NCBI RefSeq assembly: GCF_900172215.1
Contig: NZ_FWFP01000002.1
Span: forward strand, 434,001 to 498,000
Origin: Ruegeria meonggei
Lineage (GTDB): Bacteria; Pseudomonadota; Alphaproteobacteria; Rhodobacterales; Rhodobacteraceae
Length of the DNA: 64,000 bases
Reading direction: 5' to 3'
Below are positions 7,902 to 16,469 of this stretch, piece after piece. Numbering within the stretch: the first letter of the stretch is position 1; each line of letters opens with the position of its first letter. The translations under genes and the position numbers were made by a program. The notes beneath the pieces are model-generated. The model ran no database searches and was not told where the DNA came from. It saw only the letters and a program-made list of their open reading frames with translations.

Positions 7902-8872
7902 CGAACGTTTTCAGCAATCATTGAGATCATCTCGAACATCACCGCAGCCGCTGTCAGGGCGGTGATGTTGTTGGGGCTGTCCTTGGTGGGCATCATGCAG
8001 ACGACGTCTCCGCCCACGATATTCAGCCCGCGCGCGGCGCGCAGGATGCCCACGGCCTCATCAATGTCGAACCCCTTTTCGCCGGGCTCCAGATTTGAAA
8101 CCGCGGGTGCGATGCTCGGGTCGAGGCAATCCAGATCAAAGGTGATATAGACCGGGCGATCGCCCAGAACCTCTTTGGTCTGCGCCACCACATCCGCAAG
8201 CCCGCGCTGGCGGAACTCACGCATGGTGACGATGTTGTAACCATAATCATAAGAGGGTTGCAGCCAGTCCAGACTGCGCGGATGCCCCCGCAGCCCGATC
8301 TGCATTGACCGGGTCGGATCGACCTGTCCCTGATCTGCCAGATAGGCCCCCCAATGGGCCGCTGATTTCTTCGCACCCAGAAAGTGGTCAACCTTGGTGA
8401 ACACATCCGTATGCGCGTCGAGATGCAGAAGGCTGATCGGCTCACCGCCGGCCAATTTTCCACCGCCCAGCGCCTGTACGATCCCTCCGGTGATTGAGTG
8501 ATCCCCGCCAACCGAGACGGGGCGTGCGCCTGCCGCGTCGATGTCTTTGAAAAAGGTGGTGATGCGTTCGATACAGTCTTCGTTGTCATTGGCTTTTGGA
8601 AACGGCACATCGCCCACATCGGCAATCTTTGCGCTATTCCAAGGGTCGATTTCGAACAGCGAATGCACCCGGCGCTGTACGGCCGAGACATGGCGCAGGG
8701 CGCGCGGACCCAGATGCTGATCCCGTTCAGTGGTACCATTGCCGGTAGAATGTGGCACCCCGACCAGCGCGATATCCTGATCCTGCGGCCCGACATTGGG
8801 ACAGCGAAACAAGGTGGGCACGCCCCACCAGTATAGGTTTTCCATCATGGACTGTTCGTAGCGGTCGGCCAT
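7898..8872 (-). CDS. agmatinase/arginase-family ureohydrolase (copy 2, divergent signature)
   Basis: 324-aa ureohydrolase with GGDHSITGG, LHLDAHTDVF and ITFDLDCLDPSIAP, so the metal ligands are in place. After the last motif it reads AVSNLEPGEKGFD, where copy 1 has the common GTGTPEIGG, so substrate-pocket residues differ. The N-terminus (YWWGVPTLFRCP) is also family-typical. ATG 8872 is preceded by CGGGGC. It is separated from the upstream betaine-type transporter operon on the same strand by a strong terminator, so it probably has its own promoter or relies on read-through. It is convergent with copy 1. The substrate is unknown; a guanidino compound other than agmatine is likely. Confidence 0.9.
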   Translation of the reverse strand: MADRYEQSMMENLYWWGVPTLFRCPNVGPQDQDIALVGVPHSTGNGTTERDQHLGPRALRHVSAVQRRVHSLFEIDPWNSAKIADVGDVPFPKANDNEDCIERITTFFKDIDAAGARPVSVGGDHSITGGIVQALGGGKLAGGEPISLLHLDAHTDVFTKVDHFLGAKKSAAHWGAYLADQGQVDPTRSMQIGLRGHPRSLDWLQPSYDYGYNIVTMREFRQRGLADVVAQTKEVLGDRPVYITFDLDCLDPSIAPAVSNLEPGEKGFDIDEAVGILRAARGLNIVGGDVVCMMPTKDSPNNITALTAAAVMFEMISMIAENVR

Positions 8873-8890
8873 TTCTTGCCCCGTTCAAAG

Positions 8891-8920
8891 AAAAACGCCC
8901 CCGATCAGAACCGGGGGCGT
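8891..8920 (-). terminator. rho-independent terminator of proX-proV-proW operon
   Basis: On the minus strand a perfect 9-bp stem (ACGCCCCCG pairing with CGGGGGCGT, 8895-8920) with an 8-nt loop is followed by a run of five T. It lies 6 bp after the proW stop codon. Confidence 0.9.
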
Positions 8921-8926
8921 CGGATT

Positions 8927-10516
8927 TTAGAGTTTCTCGTCTTCTCGACGGAAGGCGCCCTGAACAATCCGGTCCATGACCATAGCCAGGAACAGGATCG
9001 CAAAGCCCCCTAGCAGGCCGGGGCCCTTGGCCGCGTATTGCAGCGCTTCAAGGATTTCCTTGCCCAGACCACCGCCGCCAATCAGCGAGATGATCACAAC
9101 CATCGACAGGCACATCAGGATGGTCTGGTTCACCCCGGTCATGATCGACGGCAAGGCCAGAGGTATTTCCACGTCCTTCAGCAACTGCCATTTCGAAGCT
9201 CCAAAGGCCACAGCAGCCTCTTTGATACTGTCGGGCACCCCGCGCATCCCAAGCGCCGTCAGTCGGATAACCGGCGGCATGCCAAAGATGATCGTGGCCA
9301 GAATGCCCGGCGGGTTACCAGTGCCAAAAAAGGCGATGATCGGGATCAGGTACACGAAGGCCGGAAGCGTCTGCATCAGATCCAGTACTGGTTCCGCCCC
9401 GCGATAGGCGCGCGCGGATTTCCCAAACCAGATGCCCAGCGGGATACCGAATACAACGCAAAGCAGCACCGCGGCACCCACAAGCGCCACGGTCTCCATT
9501 GCGACATCCCAGTATCCCAGCAGCGCGATATAGGCCAAGGAAGACGCGGTGAAAATCGCGACACGCGGCCCCGCAGCACGCCACGCGGTGACACAGATCA
9601 CCAGCATGACAACAGGCCAGGGCGACCCGATCAGCGCAATGGTCAGCCCGTCCAGAACCGTCCGGACCCCGCCGACAATGCCGTCAAAGACGTCACCACC
9701 GGCTGCGGCTGCGGCGTCAATCTGCGCCTCCATCCAGCTTGCAAGAGCGGAGAACAGCGTGCCGCCATCCTCACCCAGAAACAGCGCCGACACTTCTTTT
9801 TCAGGGAAGGCGTCCAGCATGGCCAAAGAGGCGTTGACCGTAAACTTGTAGACAATCAAAGGCCCAATCGCAGCGATCAATACGGCGCCTAGCACGGTGT
9901 TGCGCGTGGATCGTCCGCTTTCGGTAGTGGCCGGATCCGTTCGCCAGTTCGAGTACTGCTTTTCATAGACCCGGTCCGCATAAAACCCCTGCACCAGTTT
10001 GAACACCAGCAGCATCAGCAAGCCGGTGATCATGATGCCCACAGCCTCGGACTGCGCCGCAGCCGCTTTTTCGAAACTGGAATCTGCCGCCTTTTGGATG
10101 TTCTCAGCCAGTTTGGTGAACCGGTCGATATCCGCCTTTTCGGTGGCATCAGCTGCCCGACCCAGCAATTCGTTTGCGCGGTCCTGCTGACGGGTGGCGC
10201 GTTCCGCCAGATCGGCGCCGGGGTTGCCCCACGCGCCGCGTCCGATCTGCACCCAGGCAATGATTTCGAGGATCAGGAAGGCCCAGAACATCCCCCAGAT
10301 TGCGCGGGAAGCGGACCAGAACGGGCCCAGAATTGCCGCCCAGTGGTTGAATGTGTTGGGCAAACCGCTGGTGGCATCGTGGATTTTGTGAAACGATTTG
10401 ACATAGTACTCGCCGTTTGGACCTGCAAACTCGTGGATCGAACGGTCCAGCGCCTCGTGATCAACTTCGATATCCGAGGCGGCGGTTACTTTCACTTCTG
10501 TGGTTGCATCAGTCAT
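8927..10516 (-). CDS. proW: glycine betaine/proline-type ABC transporter permease with N-terminal extension
   Basis: About 529 residues, far longer than a classical ProW. The C-terminal half (from about residue 330) is a normal binding-protein-dependent permease with the EAA loop EAAVAFGASKWQLLKDVEIP. The N-terminal half contains FNHWAAILGPFWSASRAIWG, a tryptophan/arginine-rich pattern like DUF2628 membrane domains. Then come a transmembrane helix, a predicted coiled coil (about residues 100-165, AERATRQQDRANELLGRAAD) and more helices. ATG 10516 follows a GGGGGG site; the start overlaps the proV stop by 8 bp, so the two are translationally coupled. Together with proV and proX it should import a quaternary amine. 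The role of the extension is unknown. Confidence 0.9.
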   Translation of the reverse strand: MTDATTEVKVTAASDIEVDHEALDRSIHEFAGPNGEYYVKSFHKIHDATSGLPNTFNHWAAILGPFWSASRAIWGMFWAFLILEIIAWVQIGRGAWGNPGADLAERATRQQDRANELLGRAADATEKADIDRFTKLAENIQKAADSSFEKAAAAQSEAVGIMITGLLMLLVFKLVQGFYADRVYEKQYSNWRTDPATTESGRSTRNTVLGAVLIAAIGPLIVYKFTVNASLAMLDAFPEKEVSALFLGEDGGTLFSALASWMEAQIDAAAAAGGDVFDGIVGGVRTVLDGLTIALIGSPWPVVMLVICVTAWRAAGPRVAIFTASSLAYIALLGYWDVAMETVALVGAAVLLCVVFGIPLGIWFGKSARAYRGAEPVLDLMQTLPAFVYLIPIIAFFGTGNPPGILATIIFGMPPVIRLTALGMRGVPDSIKEAAVAFGASKWQLLKDVEIPLALPSIMTGVNQTILMCLSMVVIISLIGGGGLGKEILEALQYAAKGPGLLGGFAILFLAMVMDRIVQGAFRREDEKL

Positions 10517-11546
10517 TTTTGCCCCCCTGAATACCACGCAGCAGACGCGGCTTTGTGACGACACCAATGTCGTTGCCTGAATCGGTGATGATGACCGGCA
10601 AATCCGTATTGACGGCAAGGTCAATCAACTGGTCCAGATCAGCGCCCTCATCTGCGCGCAGTGCGCCCTCGGTTGGGCCGGAATAGCTTTCCAAAGGCTC
10701 CATGATCGAATGCGCCTTGACCAACTTCAGCTTGGAAATCCCCTGCACAAATTCGCGCACATAGTCGTCGGCGGGGTTCATGACGATGTCTTCCGGGGTT
10801 CCGATCTGCACGATCACACCGTCTTTCATGATCGCAATCCGGTGACCGATGCGAATGGCTTCGTCCAGGTCATGGGTAATGAACAGTGTTGTTTTCTGCA
10901 ACTGGGCCACCAGTGCCTTGAACTGATCCTGCAATTGCAGCCGGATCAAAGGGTCAAGGGCCGAGAACGGTTCGTCCATCAACAGGATTTCCGGATCAGA
11001 GGCCAGCGCACGGGCGATCCCGACCCGCTGTTGCATCCCGCCTGACAGTTCCTTGGGCAAACGATCCTCATACCCGGTCAGGTCTACCAAACCCAGCGCG
11101 TGGTCGGACACCGCCCAACGTTTGGATTTCGAGACTTTGCGAATCTCCAGCGGATAAGCCACGTTATCGCGGACCGAGCGGTGCGGCATCAGTGCCATGT
11201 GCTGAAACACCATCCCGATCTGTTGCGCCCGAATGCGCCGCAGTTCAGCCTCGGATATCTTGGACACGTCATGGCCCAGGATCTCGATCTTTCCGGCGGT
11301 GGGTTCGATCAGGCGATTCACATGGCGCACCAGTGTCGACTTGCCGGACCCCGACAGGCCCATGATGCAGAAAATCTCGCCCCGAGGCACGTCGAAGGTC
11401 GCGCCCTGCACGCCGACTACGCAACCAAATCTCTCAAGGACTTCGGGTTTTCCTATCCCCTCGTCCCGTACTGCGGTCATGGCTTCTTCGGCACGTGCGC
11501 CAAAGATCTTCCAGACATCCGTCAGTTTAACGACTGTTTCGGTCAT
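10509..11546 (-). CDS. proV: glycine betaine/proline-type ABC transporter ATP-binding protein
   Basis: 345 residues with Walker A (GLSGSGKSTLVRHVNRL), the signature LSGGMQQRVGIARALA, Walker B (ILLMDEPFSALDP) and a switch histidine (FITHDLDEA). A C-terminal CBS-like regulatory segment (about residues 270-345) is typical of the ProV/OpuAA type and usually senses osmotic strength. ATG 11546 has AAAGGGA 7 bp upstream. Second gene of the proX-proV-proW operon, separated from proX by a hairpin. Confidence 0.93.
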   Translation of the reverse strand: MTETVVKLTDVWKIFGARAEEAMTAVRDEGIGKPEVLERFGCVVGVQGATFDVPRGEIFCIMGLSGSGKSTLVRHVNRLIEPTAGKIEILGHDVSKISEAELRRIRAQQIGMVFQHMALMPHRSVRDNVAYPLEIRKVSKSKRWAVSDHALGLVDLTGYEDRLPKELSGGMQQRVGIARALASDPEILLMDEPFSALDPLIRLQLQDQFKALVAQLQKTTLFITHDLDEAIRIGHRIAIMKDGVIVQIGTPEDIVMNPADDYVREFVQGISKLKLVKAHSIMEPLESYSGPTEGALRADEGADLDQLIDLAVNTDLPVIITDSGNDIGVVTKPRLLRGIQGGKND

Positions 11547-11567
11547 ACTTGTCCCTTTGATGCAAAA

Positions 11568-11595
11568 CAGGCCGCCGGGTGATCCCGACGGCCTG
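11568..11595. promoter_or_regulatory. intercistronic hairpin between proX and proV
   Basis: CAGGCCG pairs with CGGCCTG, and an inner CGGG pairs with CCCG around a TGAT loop, with one mismatch between the two stems. There is no T-run on the minus strand. Hairpins of this kind after a binding-protein gene often protect the upstream mRNA so that the periplasmic protein is made in excess of the membrane parts. That role is inference. Confidence 0.6.
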
Positions 11596-11623
11596 CCCGA
11601 GTTTCAGTTCCGGTCGATGTCAA

Positions 11624-12574
11624 TCACTCGGACATCCAGCCCAGAACGGCATCTTCGTTCGCACCAACCCATTCTTGCGCATAGGCCTCTGGTTCTTTGC
11701 CTTCGATCACCAGCGCATAGGTCATGGCCGACACTGTATCAGTGTCCAGTTTCATGTTGGACAACAGGGTGGCCACTTCGGGATGCTCGTCTTCCAACGA
11801 CTTGGCGAAATGCAGGTGAAGGTAGGCAAGATCCCATGCAACCCCAGCATCGGATTTCTCGAGCCAGTCCGGATCGTCCGTGGGCTGAAGAACATTCCAT
11901 TTGGCTGCGTCATAAGCCGGTTCTTCCAGGATCTGCATATCATGCAAGGCAAACACGTAATGCGGCGTATAGCAGAACCCGACCCATGGCTCACCGGCTT
12001 TGATCGCGTTGTCGAGGTTTGCGTAGGCAACAGTCTCGTCAATCTCGGTCAGCTCAAAAACCTGATCATAGCCATAGGATTTCGCGCGGATTTTCTCGAC
12101 ATTGGTCGAGGCCCAACCCGGCGCACCAATCCACAGCTCACCCTGTCCGTCGCCATTGCTGTCAAACAGCGCGGCGTTGTCGGGGTTGGTCAAATCTTCG
12201 ATCGACTTGATGTCATTGGCCTCTGCCGTCGCCTTGTCGACGCACATACCCTGAAACGCTTCGACGCCATTGGCGTTGAATGTCACAGTGCCTTTGTCAG
12301 TGACATAAGTGTCATGCAGATTCTGCTGGTTCGGCATCCAAACCTCGGGGTGGACGTGCATGGCACCAGAATCCATGGCCTCGAACACGATCGGGTTGGT
12401 CCCGTTTTGCAGTTCGACCTCAAGCCCAAGGTTCTGTTCAATTGCTACTTTGAGAATATGCGCCGTCGCATTGACCGACGGCCAATTCGGCACACCAATC
12501 ACGATGTCCGCAGCCATTGCCGGCCCGGCGATCACCATTGATGCGCCTCCCAGTAATGTAGCTAGTTTTTTCAT
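11624..12574 (-). CDS. proX: glycine betaine-type ABC transporter substrate-binding protein
   Basis: About 316 residues with a Sec signal peptide (MKKLATLLGGASMVIAGPAMA, cut near residue 21). The mature protein begins with IVIGVPNWPSVNATAHILK and contains VHPEVWMPNQQN and WVGFCYTPHYVF, aromatic-rich segments of the OpuAC/ProX fold that form the box around a quaternary ammonium group. ATG 12574 was chosen for the GGAG 8 bp upstream and the clean signal peptide; the frame extends upstream without one. First gene of the importer operon. The real ligand could be glycine betaine, choline, proline betaine or a related compound. Confidence 0.92.
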   Translation of the reverse strand: MKKLATLLGGASMVIAGPAMAADIVIGVPNWPSVNATAHILKVAIEQNLGLEVELQNGTNPIVFEAMDSGAMHVHPEVWMPNQQNLHDTYVTDKGTVTFNANGVEAFQGMCVDKATAEANDIKSIEDLTNPDNAALFDSNGDGQGELWIGAPGWASTNVEKIRAKSYGYDQVFELTEIDETVAYANLDNAIKAGEPWVGFCYTPHYVFALHDMQILEEPAYDAAKWNVLQPTDDPDWLEKSDAGVAWDLAYLHLHFAKSLEDEHPEVATLLSNMKLDTDTVSAMTYALVIEGKEPEAYAQEWVGANEDAVLGWMSE

Positions 12575-12810
12575 TTTGTATCTCCATGTTGGGCATTTGT
12601 GGCGCATGTTTTTCTTACCCCTGGGGCAGTGTGCACCTTACAAATAGTGTCGAGAAGGCGATGCTTCCCAAGCTTTCGGCCAGCGGCCCGTTGCGCTGGT
12701 TTGGCCAGAAAATTGAAGCATGTGATCATATCGGCCATCAAGGCTTACCTTAGACAAAACCAAGTATGCGATATCATCATAGTTTAGTTTCGGTTTTTTG
12801 CAAAACACCG
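12575..12810. other. intergenic region upstream of proX
   Basis: This 236-bp gap should carry the proX promoter and the end of the HxlR transcript. It is AT-rich near 12,740-12,800. I see a TGATCA palindrome near 12,723 but no clear terminator or named regulatory element. Confidence 0.4.
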
Positions 12811-13185
12811 TCAGTCGGCGACTGAAAACTGGTCAGGCAGAGTTTCGCTCCATTGACGCAGTTTCTCAAGAAAGCCCAGCGCAGAGCATCCAAAGTCGGT
12901 TAGGGAGTACTCCACGGACACTGGCGAGGTTTGCATGACTTTTCGATCCACCAGGCCTTGAGCCTCGAGTTGGCGAAGCCGTTCAGTGATCATCTTCTTA
13001 CTGGCCCCGCCAATCATTCGTGACAGGTCATTGAACCGGACCGGCCCGTCTTTCAGGTGCCACAGAATGGATCCGGTCCATTTACCGCCCAGAATGCGCA
13101 TTCCAGTTTCAATCGAGCATGGCTGGAAACACCCGCGGTCAGCCTGTTTTTTCTGTGCTTCATCCGACTTGAGCCTTGCAGACAT
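12811..13185 (-). CDS. HxlR-family transcriptional regulator
   Basis: About 124 residues with the hallmark layout of HxlR winged-helix proteins: CSIETGMRILGGKWTGSILWHL, then GPVRFNDLSRMIGGASKKMITERLRQLE and EYSLTDFG. Cysteines occur at the N-terminus (GCFQPCS), as in redox-sensing members. ATG 13185 is used; a GTG at 13188 is adjacent. It is divergent from an MdaB-like NAD(P)H:quinone reductase, the classical arrangement in which an HxlR/QorR/YodB-type sensor represses a quinone reductase until electrophiles or oxidants appear. Confidence 0.93.
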   Translation of the reverse strand: MSARLKSDEAQKKQADRGCFQPCSIETGMRILGGKWTGSILWHLKDGPVRFNDLSRMIGGASKKMITERLRQLEAQGLVDRKVMQTSPVSVEYSLTDFGCSALGFLEKLRQWSETLPDQFSVAD

Positions 13186-13218
13186 CACATACCCCTCATG
13201 AGTTTGAAGGTTACCAAA

Positions 13219-13226
13219 AGTATACT
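13219..13226. promoter_or_regulatory. candidate HxlR operator
   Basis: AGTATACT is a perfect palindrome in the 125-bp divergent gap and is flanked by ACCA (13213-13216) and TGGT (13226-13229). HxlR-family operators are often short AT-rich palindromes of this type. The assignment is positional inference. Confidence 0.35.
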
Positions 13227-13310
13227 GGTTGATTTTCGAAACCTAAGTACACAATTTCACCTCGAACCCGCGACACGTCAAGGGATTCACGCAACATATA
13301 GGACACGGAC

Positions 13311-13919
13311 ATGAGCAACATCCTGATTTTGAACGGCACGCAACCCTATGAAGGTGCTCCCGGAAAACTGAATGCCAGCCTAACCGAACAGGCGCGCAGC
13401 ATCTTGACTGACCTGGGTCACGAGGTCCGCATCACCACCGTAGCCGACGGGTATGACCCAAAGACTGAGGTCGACGCGCATTTGTGGGCAGACACAATTC
13501 TGATGCAGTTCCCTGTGAATTGGATGGGCGTGCCGTGGCCTTTCAAAAAGTACATGGACGAGGTCTATACCTCGGCAATGGACGGACGGTTTGCCGACGG
13601 GGACGGCCGGACATCTGATGCCCCCAAGCAGAATTACGGCATGGGCGGCAAGCTGAACACCAAGAAGTACATGCTATCGGTCACATTCAACGCGCCAAAA
13701 GAGGCCTTTGACAACAAGGCCGAGCCGTTCTTTGCAGGCAGCAGCGTAGATGACCTGATGCGCCCGCTGCACCTGACGGCCAAGTTCATTGGCCTGCAGC
13801 CCCTGCCTACTTTCACAGTATTTGACGTTATGAAGAACCCGACCATCGAGACTGATTTCAACCGGTTTGAAGCCCATCTGAAAAACGCGTTTACAGAAGT
13901 GGAAACCGTCGCTGCCTGA
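13311..13919 (+). CDS. mdaB: MdaB-like NAD(P)H-dependent quinone oxidoreductase
   Basis: 202 residues of flavodoxin-like fold. NILILNGTQPYE is the FMN phosphate loop region, and QFPVNWMGVPWPFKKYMDEVY followed by GMGGKL matches the MdaB/modulator-of-drug-activity group. It should reduce quinones by two electrons with NADPH, protecting against redox-cycling compounds. ATG 13311 overlaps a weak AGGACACGG site. Divergent HxlR regulator upstream suggests induction by quinones or electrophiles. Convergent LysR gene downstream. Confidence 0.88.
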   Translation: MSNILILNGTQPYEGAPGKLNASLTEQARSILTDLGHEVRITTVADGYDPKTEVDAHLWADTILMQFPVNWMGVPWPFKKYMDEVYTSAMDGRFADGDGRTSDAPKQNYGMGGKLNTKKYMLSVTFNAPKEAFDNKAEPFFAGSSVDDLMRPLHLTAKFIGLQPLPTFTVFDVMKNPTIETDFNRFEAHLKNAFTEVETVAA

Positions 13920-14047
13920 AGTTCACGCCTTTGACCGCGAGGGCAGCGAAAGAGCGGGCCGAGTTTTCTTTCCGCAGATCGCTGCCCCAGTGGCCATGAC
14001 GTATAGGATGACGTGAAAAAGGGCTGACGGGTATTCACCCCTCAAGG

Positions 14048-14920
14048 CTAGCCCAGGCTTTGCGACAGAATGAACTCCGCGGCTTCGTCTGCGAGGGACT
14101 GGAACCGGGTTCTCTCGCTGACATACAGATAGACCTGTCGTTGATGGCTCAGATCGGAAATCGGGCGAAAGGCGGTGGCTTCAGGGATAAACTCGGCCAC
14201 CGTTTGCGGTAAAACGGTCACCCAGTCCCCGGTGCGTACCATCGTGATCAGCGAATGCGTGTTGTGTACCGTGACATCAGCCCGGGCGATGGCATCCAGA
14301 AACCGCTGTGACTGAATAAGATCGCACAGCGCGTTCCGGATGAACGGTACCGATGTCACATCCGCCAAGCTCGGCGGATCAGGCCGCGCGATCAAGGGGT
14401 GGTCCGCGGCGCAAACAAGGCCGAACCGGTCCTGCAACAGCGGCACCGCCCGCACATTGTTCAGGGCTTGGTGCCCCGATGCGATCCCGATATCCGCCTT
14501 GCCTTCGACCAGCGCATCCAGCACCTGCTGGGTATCGGTATCGCGCAGTTCGATCTTCAACCCGGGATGGGACCGAGTCATATGGGCGAGCACTCTTGGA
14601 AACACCAGCGCCGCGACCGAGGGGACAGACACGATACGCAACAACCCCTGCTCGGCACTGGCCGCTGCTTCGATATCCAGAACAGATTGATCAAACTGGC
14701 GCACTTGCTTCAGGGCCGTTTCAAAAACCTGCTGACCCAAAGCCGAAAGGCGGTTTTTACGCTCTCCCTCGAACAGCTTTTTACCCAGATGATCCTCTAA
14801 CTGCTTGAGAGTCATGGACACGGCGGACTGCGTGCGCCCCAGCCGGTCTGCCGCTTCGACCAGATTGCCGGTTTGTGCGACCACACAAAAGCAGCGCAGG
14901 GTTTCGATCTTCAAGGCCAT
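14048..14920 (-). CDS. LysR-family transcriptional regulator
   Basis: 290 residues: winged helix-turn-helix (LRCFCVVAQTGNLVEAADRL, then RTQSAVSMTLKQLEDHLGKKL) and a substrate-binding domain. It is divergent from the aldehyde dehydrogenase operon, with two inverted repeats between them, so it most likely activates that operon in response to a pathway intermediate. Regulator class is secure; inducer unknown. Confidence 0.93.
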   Translation of the reverse strand: MALKIETLRCFCVVAQTGNLVEAADRLGRTQSAVSMTLKQLEDHLGKKLFEGERKNRLSALGQQVFETALKQVRQFDQSVLDIEAAASAEQGLLRIVSVPSVAALVFPRVLAHMTRSHPGLKIELRDTDTQQVLDALVEGKADIGIASGHQALNNVRAVPLLQDRFGLVCAADHPLIARPDPPSLADVTSVPFIRNALCDLIQSQRFLDAIARADVTVHNTHSLITMVRTGDWVTVLPQTVAEFIPEATAFRPISDLSHQRQVYLYVSERTRFQSLADEAAEFILSQSLG

Positions 14921-14956
14921 ACTTCAATCCTTTTGAAGTCAAATCAATTTAATTGA
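14921..14956. promoter_or_regulatory. two inverted repeats, candidate LysR boxes
   Basis: ACTTCAATCCTTTTGAAGT (14921-14939) is a perfect 7-bp inverted repeat with a 5-bp spacer and fits the TTCAA-N5-TTGAA (T-N11-A) form of LysR boxes. TCAATTTAATTGA (14944-14956) is a second palindrome. They directly precede the LysR start codon and lie 70-100 bp upstream of the aldehyde dehydrogenase start. Confidence 0.6.
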
Positions 14957-15023
14957 GTTTGACTGATATTGCCCAAAAAGGCCATCCTGTGCCAAATCCT
15001 TTTGTGAACCTTTGGGGGGCACC

Positions 15024-16469
15024 GTGACCAAACTGAACCTGATCGCTGGCGAATGGCTGGCAGGCGAAGCCGAGATTGAAAACCGCAACCCATCGGACCT
15101 GAGCGACTTGGTTGGCATGTTTGCGCAGGCCGGCGCTGATCAGCTGGACGCGACACTGGATCAGGCGCAAGTGGCTCAGGCGGAATGGGCCGCCTACGGG
15201 ATGGAGCGCAAACAAGCCGTTCTGATGAATATCGGCAACGAGTTGATGTCCCGCGCCGAAGAGCTGGGCACTCTGCTGTCCCGCGAGGAAGGCAAACCGT
15301 TGGCCGAAGGCAAGGGCGAGGTGTATCGCGCCGGTCAGTTCTTTACTTATTACGCTGCCGAATGCCTCCGCCAACTGGGTGAGAATGCCGACAGCGTCCG
15401 CCCCGGCGTTGAGGTCGACGTTCGGCGCGAGGCTGTGGGCGTAGTGGCTATCATCAGCCCGTGGAACTTCCCCACAGCCACCGCATCCTGGAAAATCGCG
15501 CCAGCGCTGTGTTACGGCAACGCGGTGGTCTGGAAACCGGCAAACATCACCCCTGCATCCGCCGTGGCGTTGGCCGAGATCATTGAACGTCAGGACATCC
15601 CCAAAGGCCTGTTCAGCCTGGTGATGGGCTCGGGCCGGTCGATTGGTCAGCGTTTGGTTGAAAGCCCCAAGGTCAACGCAATTTCTTTTACCGGCTCGGT
15701 TCCTGTGGGCAAAGGCATCGCCGCAGCCGCGATCCAGAACCTGACCAAGGTTCAGATGGAGATGGGCTCGAAAAACGCGCTGGCCGTGATGGACGACGCC
15801 GATCTGGACTTGGCCGTGACACTGGCGCTTGGCGGTGCCTTTGGCGGCTCGGGTCAGAAATGTACTGCGTCGTCGCGGCTTGTGGTCCACGCGGGCGTAC
15901 ATGATGCCTTTGTCGAGAAACTCGTCGCGGGCGCACAAGCCATGAAAGTGGGCCACGCACTGGAAGAAGGCGTTCAGTTGGGCCCGATCGTCAGCCAACA
16001 GCAGCTGAGCGAAAACCTCGCCTACGTTGATCTGGGCAAATCCGAAGGGGCTGAACTGGCCTGTGGCGGGCTGCGTCTGGATATGCCGCATGACGGCTAT
16101 TACATGTCGCCCGGTGTGTTCCTGAACTCTACCAACGATATGCGCATCAACCGAGAAGAGATGTTTGCGCCGCTCACTTCGGTCATCAAGGTCGACAGCT
16201 ATGACGAGGCGCTGAGCGTCGTGAATGACACCAACTTTGGCCTGACCTCGGGCATCGTCACACAAAGCCTCGCCCGGGCCACGCATTTCCGCCGTAACGC
16301 GCGCACTGGCGTAGTCACCGTGAACTTGCCCACTGCAGGCACTGATTACCACGTGCCCTTTGGTGGACGTGGCGACAGCTCGTACGGTCCGCGCGAACAG
16401 GGTAAAGCGGCGGCTGAATTCTACACCACCGTCAAAACCGCATATATCAGCGCGGGGAACCCGGTCTGA
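15024..16469 (+). CDS. aldehyde dehydrogenase, alpha-ketoglutaric-semialdehyde dehydrogenase-like
   Basis: About 481 residues of the NAD(P)-dependent aldehyde dehydrogenase fold. Visible motifs are SPWNFPTATASWKIAPAL, the Rossmann-like FTGSVPVGKGI, the general-base region MEMGSKNALAVMDDADLD and the catalytic cysteine in GSGQKCTASSRLVV. The MEMGxKN...GQKCTASSR pattern is that of 2,5-dioxopentanoate (alpha-ketoglutaric semialdehyde) dehydrogenases, but the second glycine of MEMGGKN is serine here. GTG 15024 is preceded by GGGGGG at 15014-15019; TTG 15012 is a less likely start. First gene of a five-gene coupled operon; its stop overlaps the next ATG. Confidence 0.9.
   Translation: MTKLNLIAGEWLAGEAEIENRNPSDLSDLVGMFAQAGADQLDATLDQAQVAQAEWAAYGMERKQAVLMNIGNELMSRAEELGTLLSREEGKPLAEGKGEVYRAGQFFTYYAAECLRQLGENADSVRPGVEVDVRREAVGVVAIISPWNFPTATASWKIAPALCYGNAVVWKPANITPASAVALAEIIERQDIPKGLFSLVMGSGRSIGQRLVESPKVNAISFTGSVPVGKGIAAAAIQNLTKVQMEMGSKNALAVMDDADLDLAVTLALGGAFGGSGQKCTASSRLVVHAGVHDAFVEKLVAGAQAMKVGHALEEGVQLGPIVSQQQLSENLAYVDLGKSEGAELACGGLRLDMPHDGYYMSPGVFLNSTNDMRINREEMFAPLTSVIKVDSYDEALSVVNDTNFGLTSGIVTQSLARATHFRRNARTGVVTVNLPTAGTDYHVPFGGRGDSSYGPREQGKAAAEFYTTVKTAYISAGNPV

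Noticed and set aside
14949-16352. 467-codon open frame on the minus strand
   Set aside because: Antisense shadow of the aldehyde dehydrogenase, with no domain and unlikely composition.
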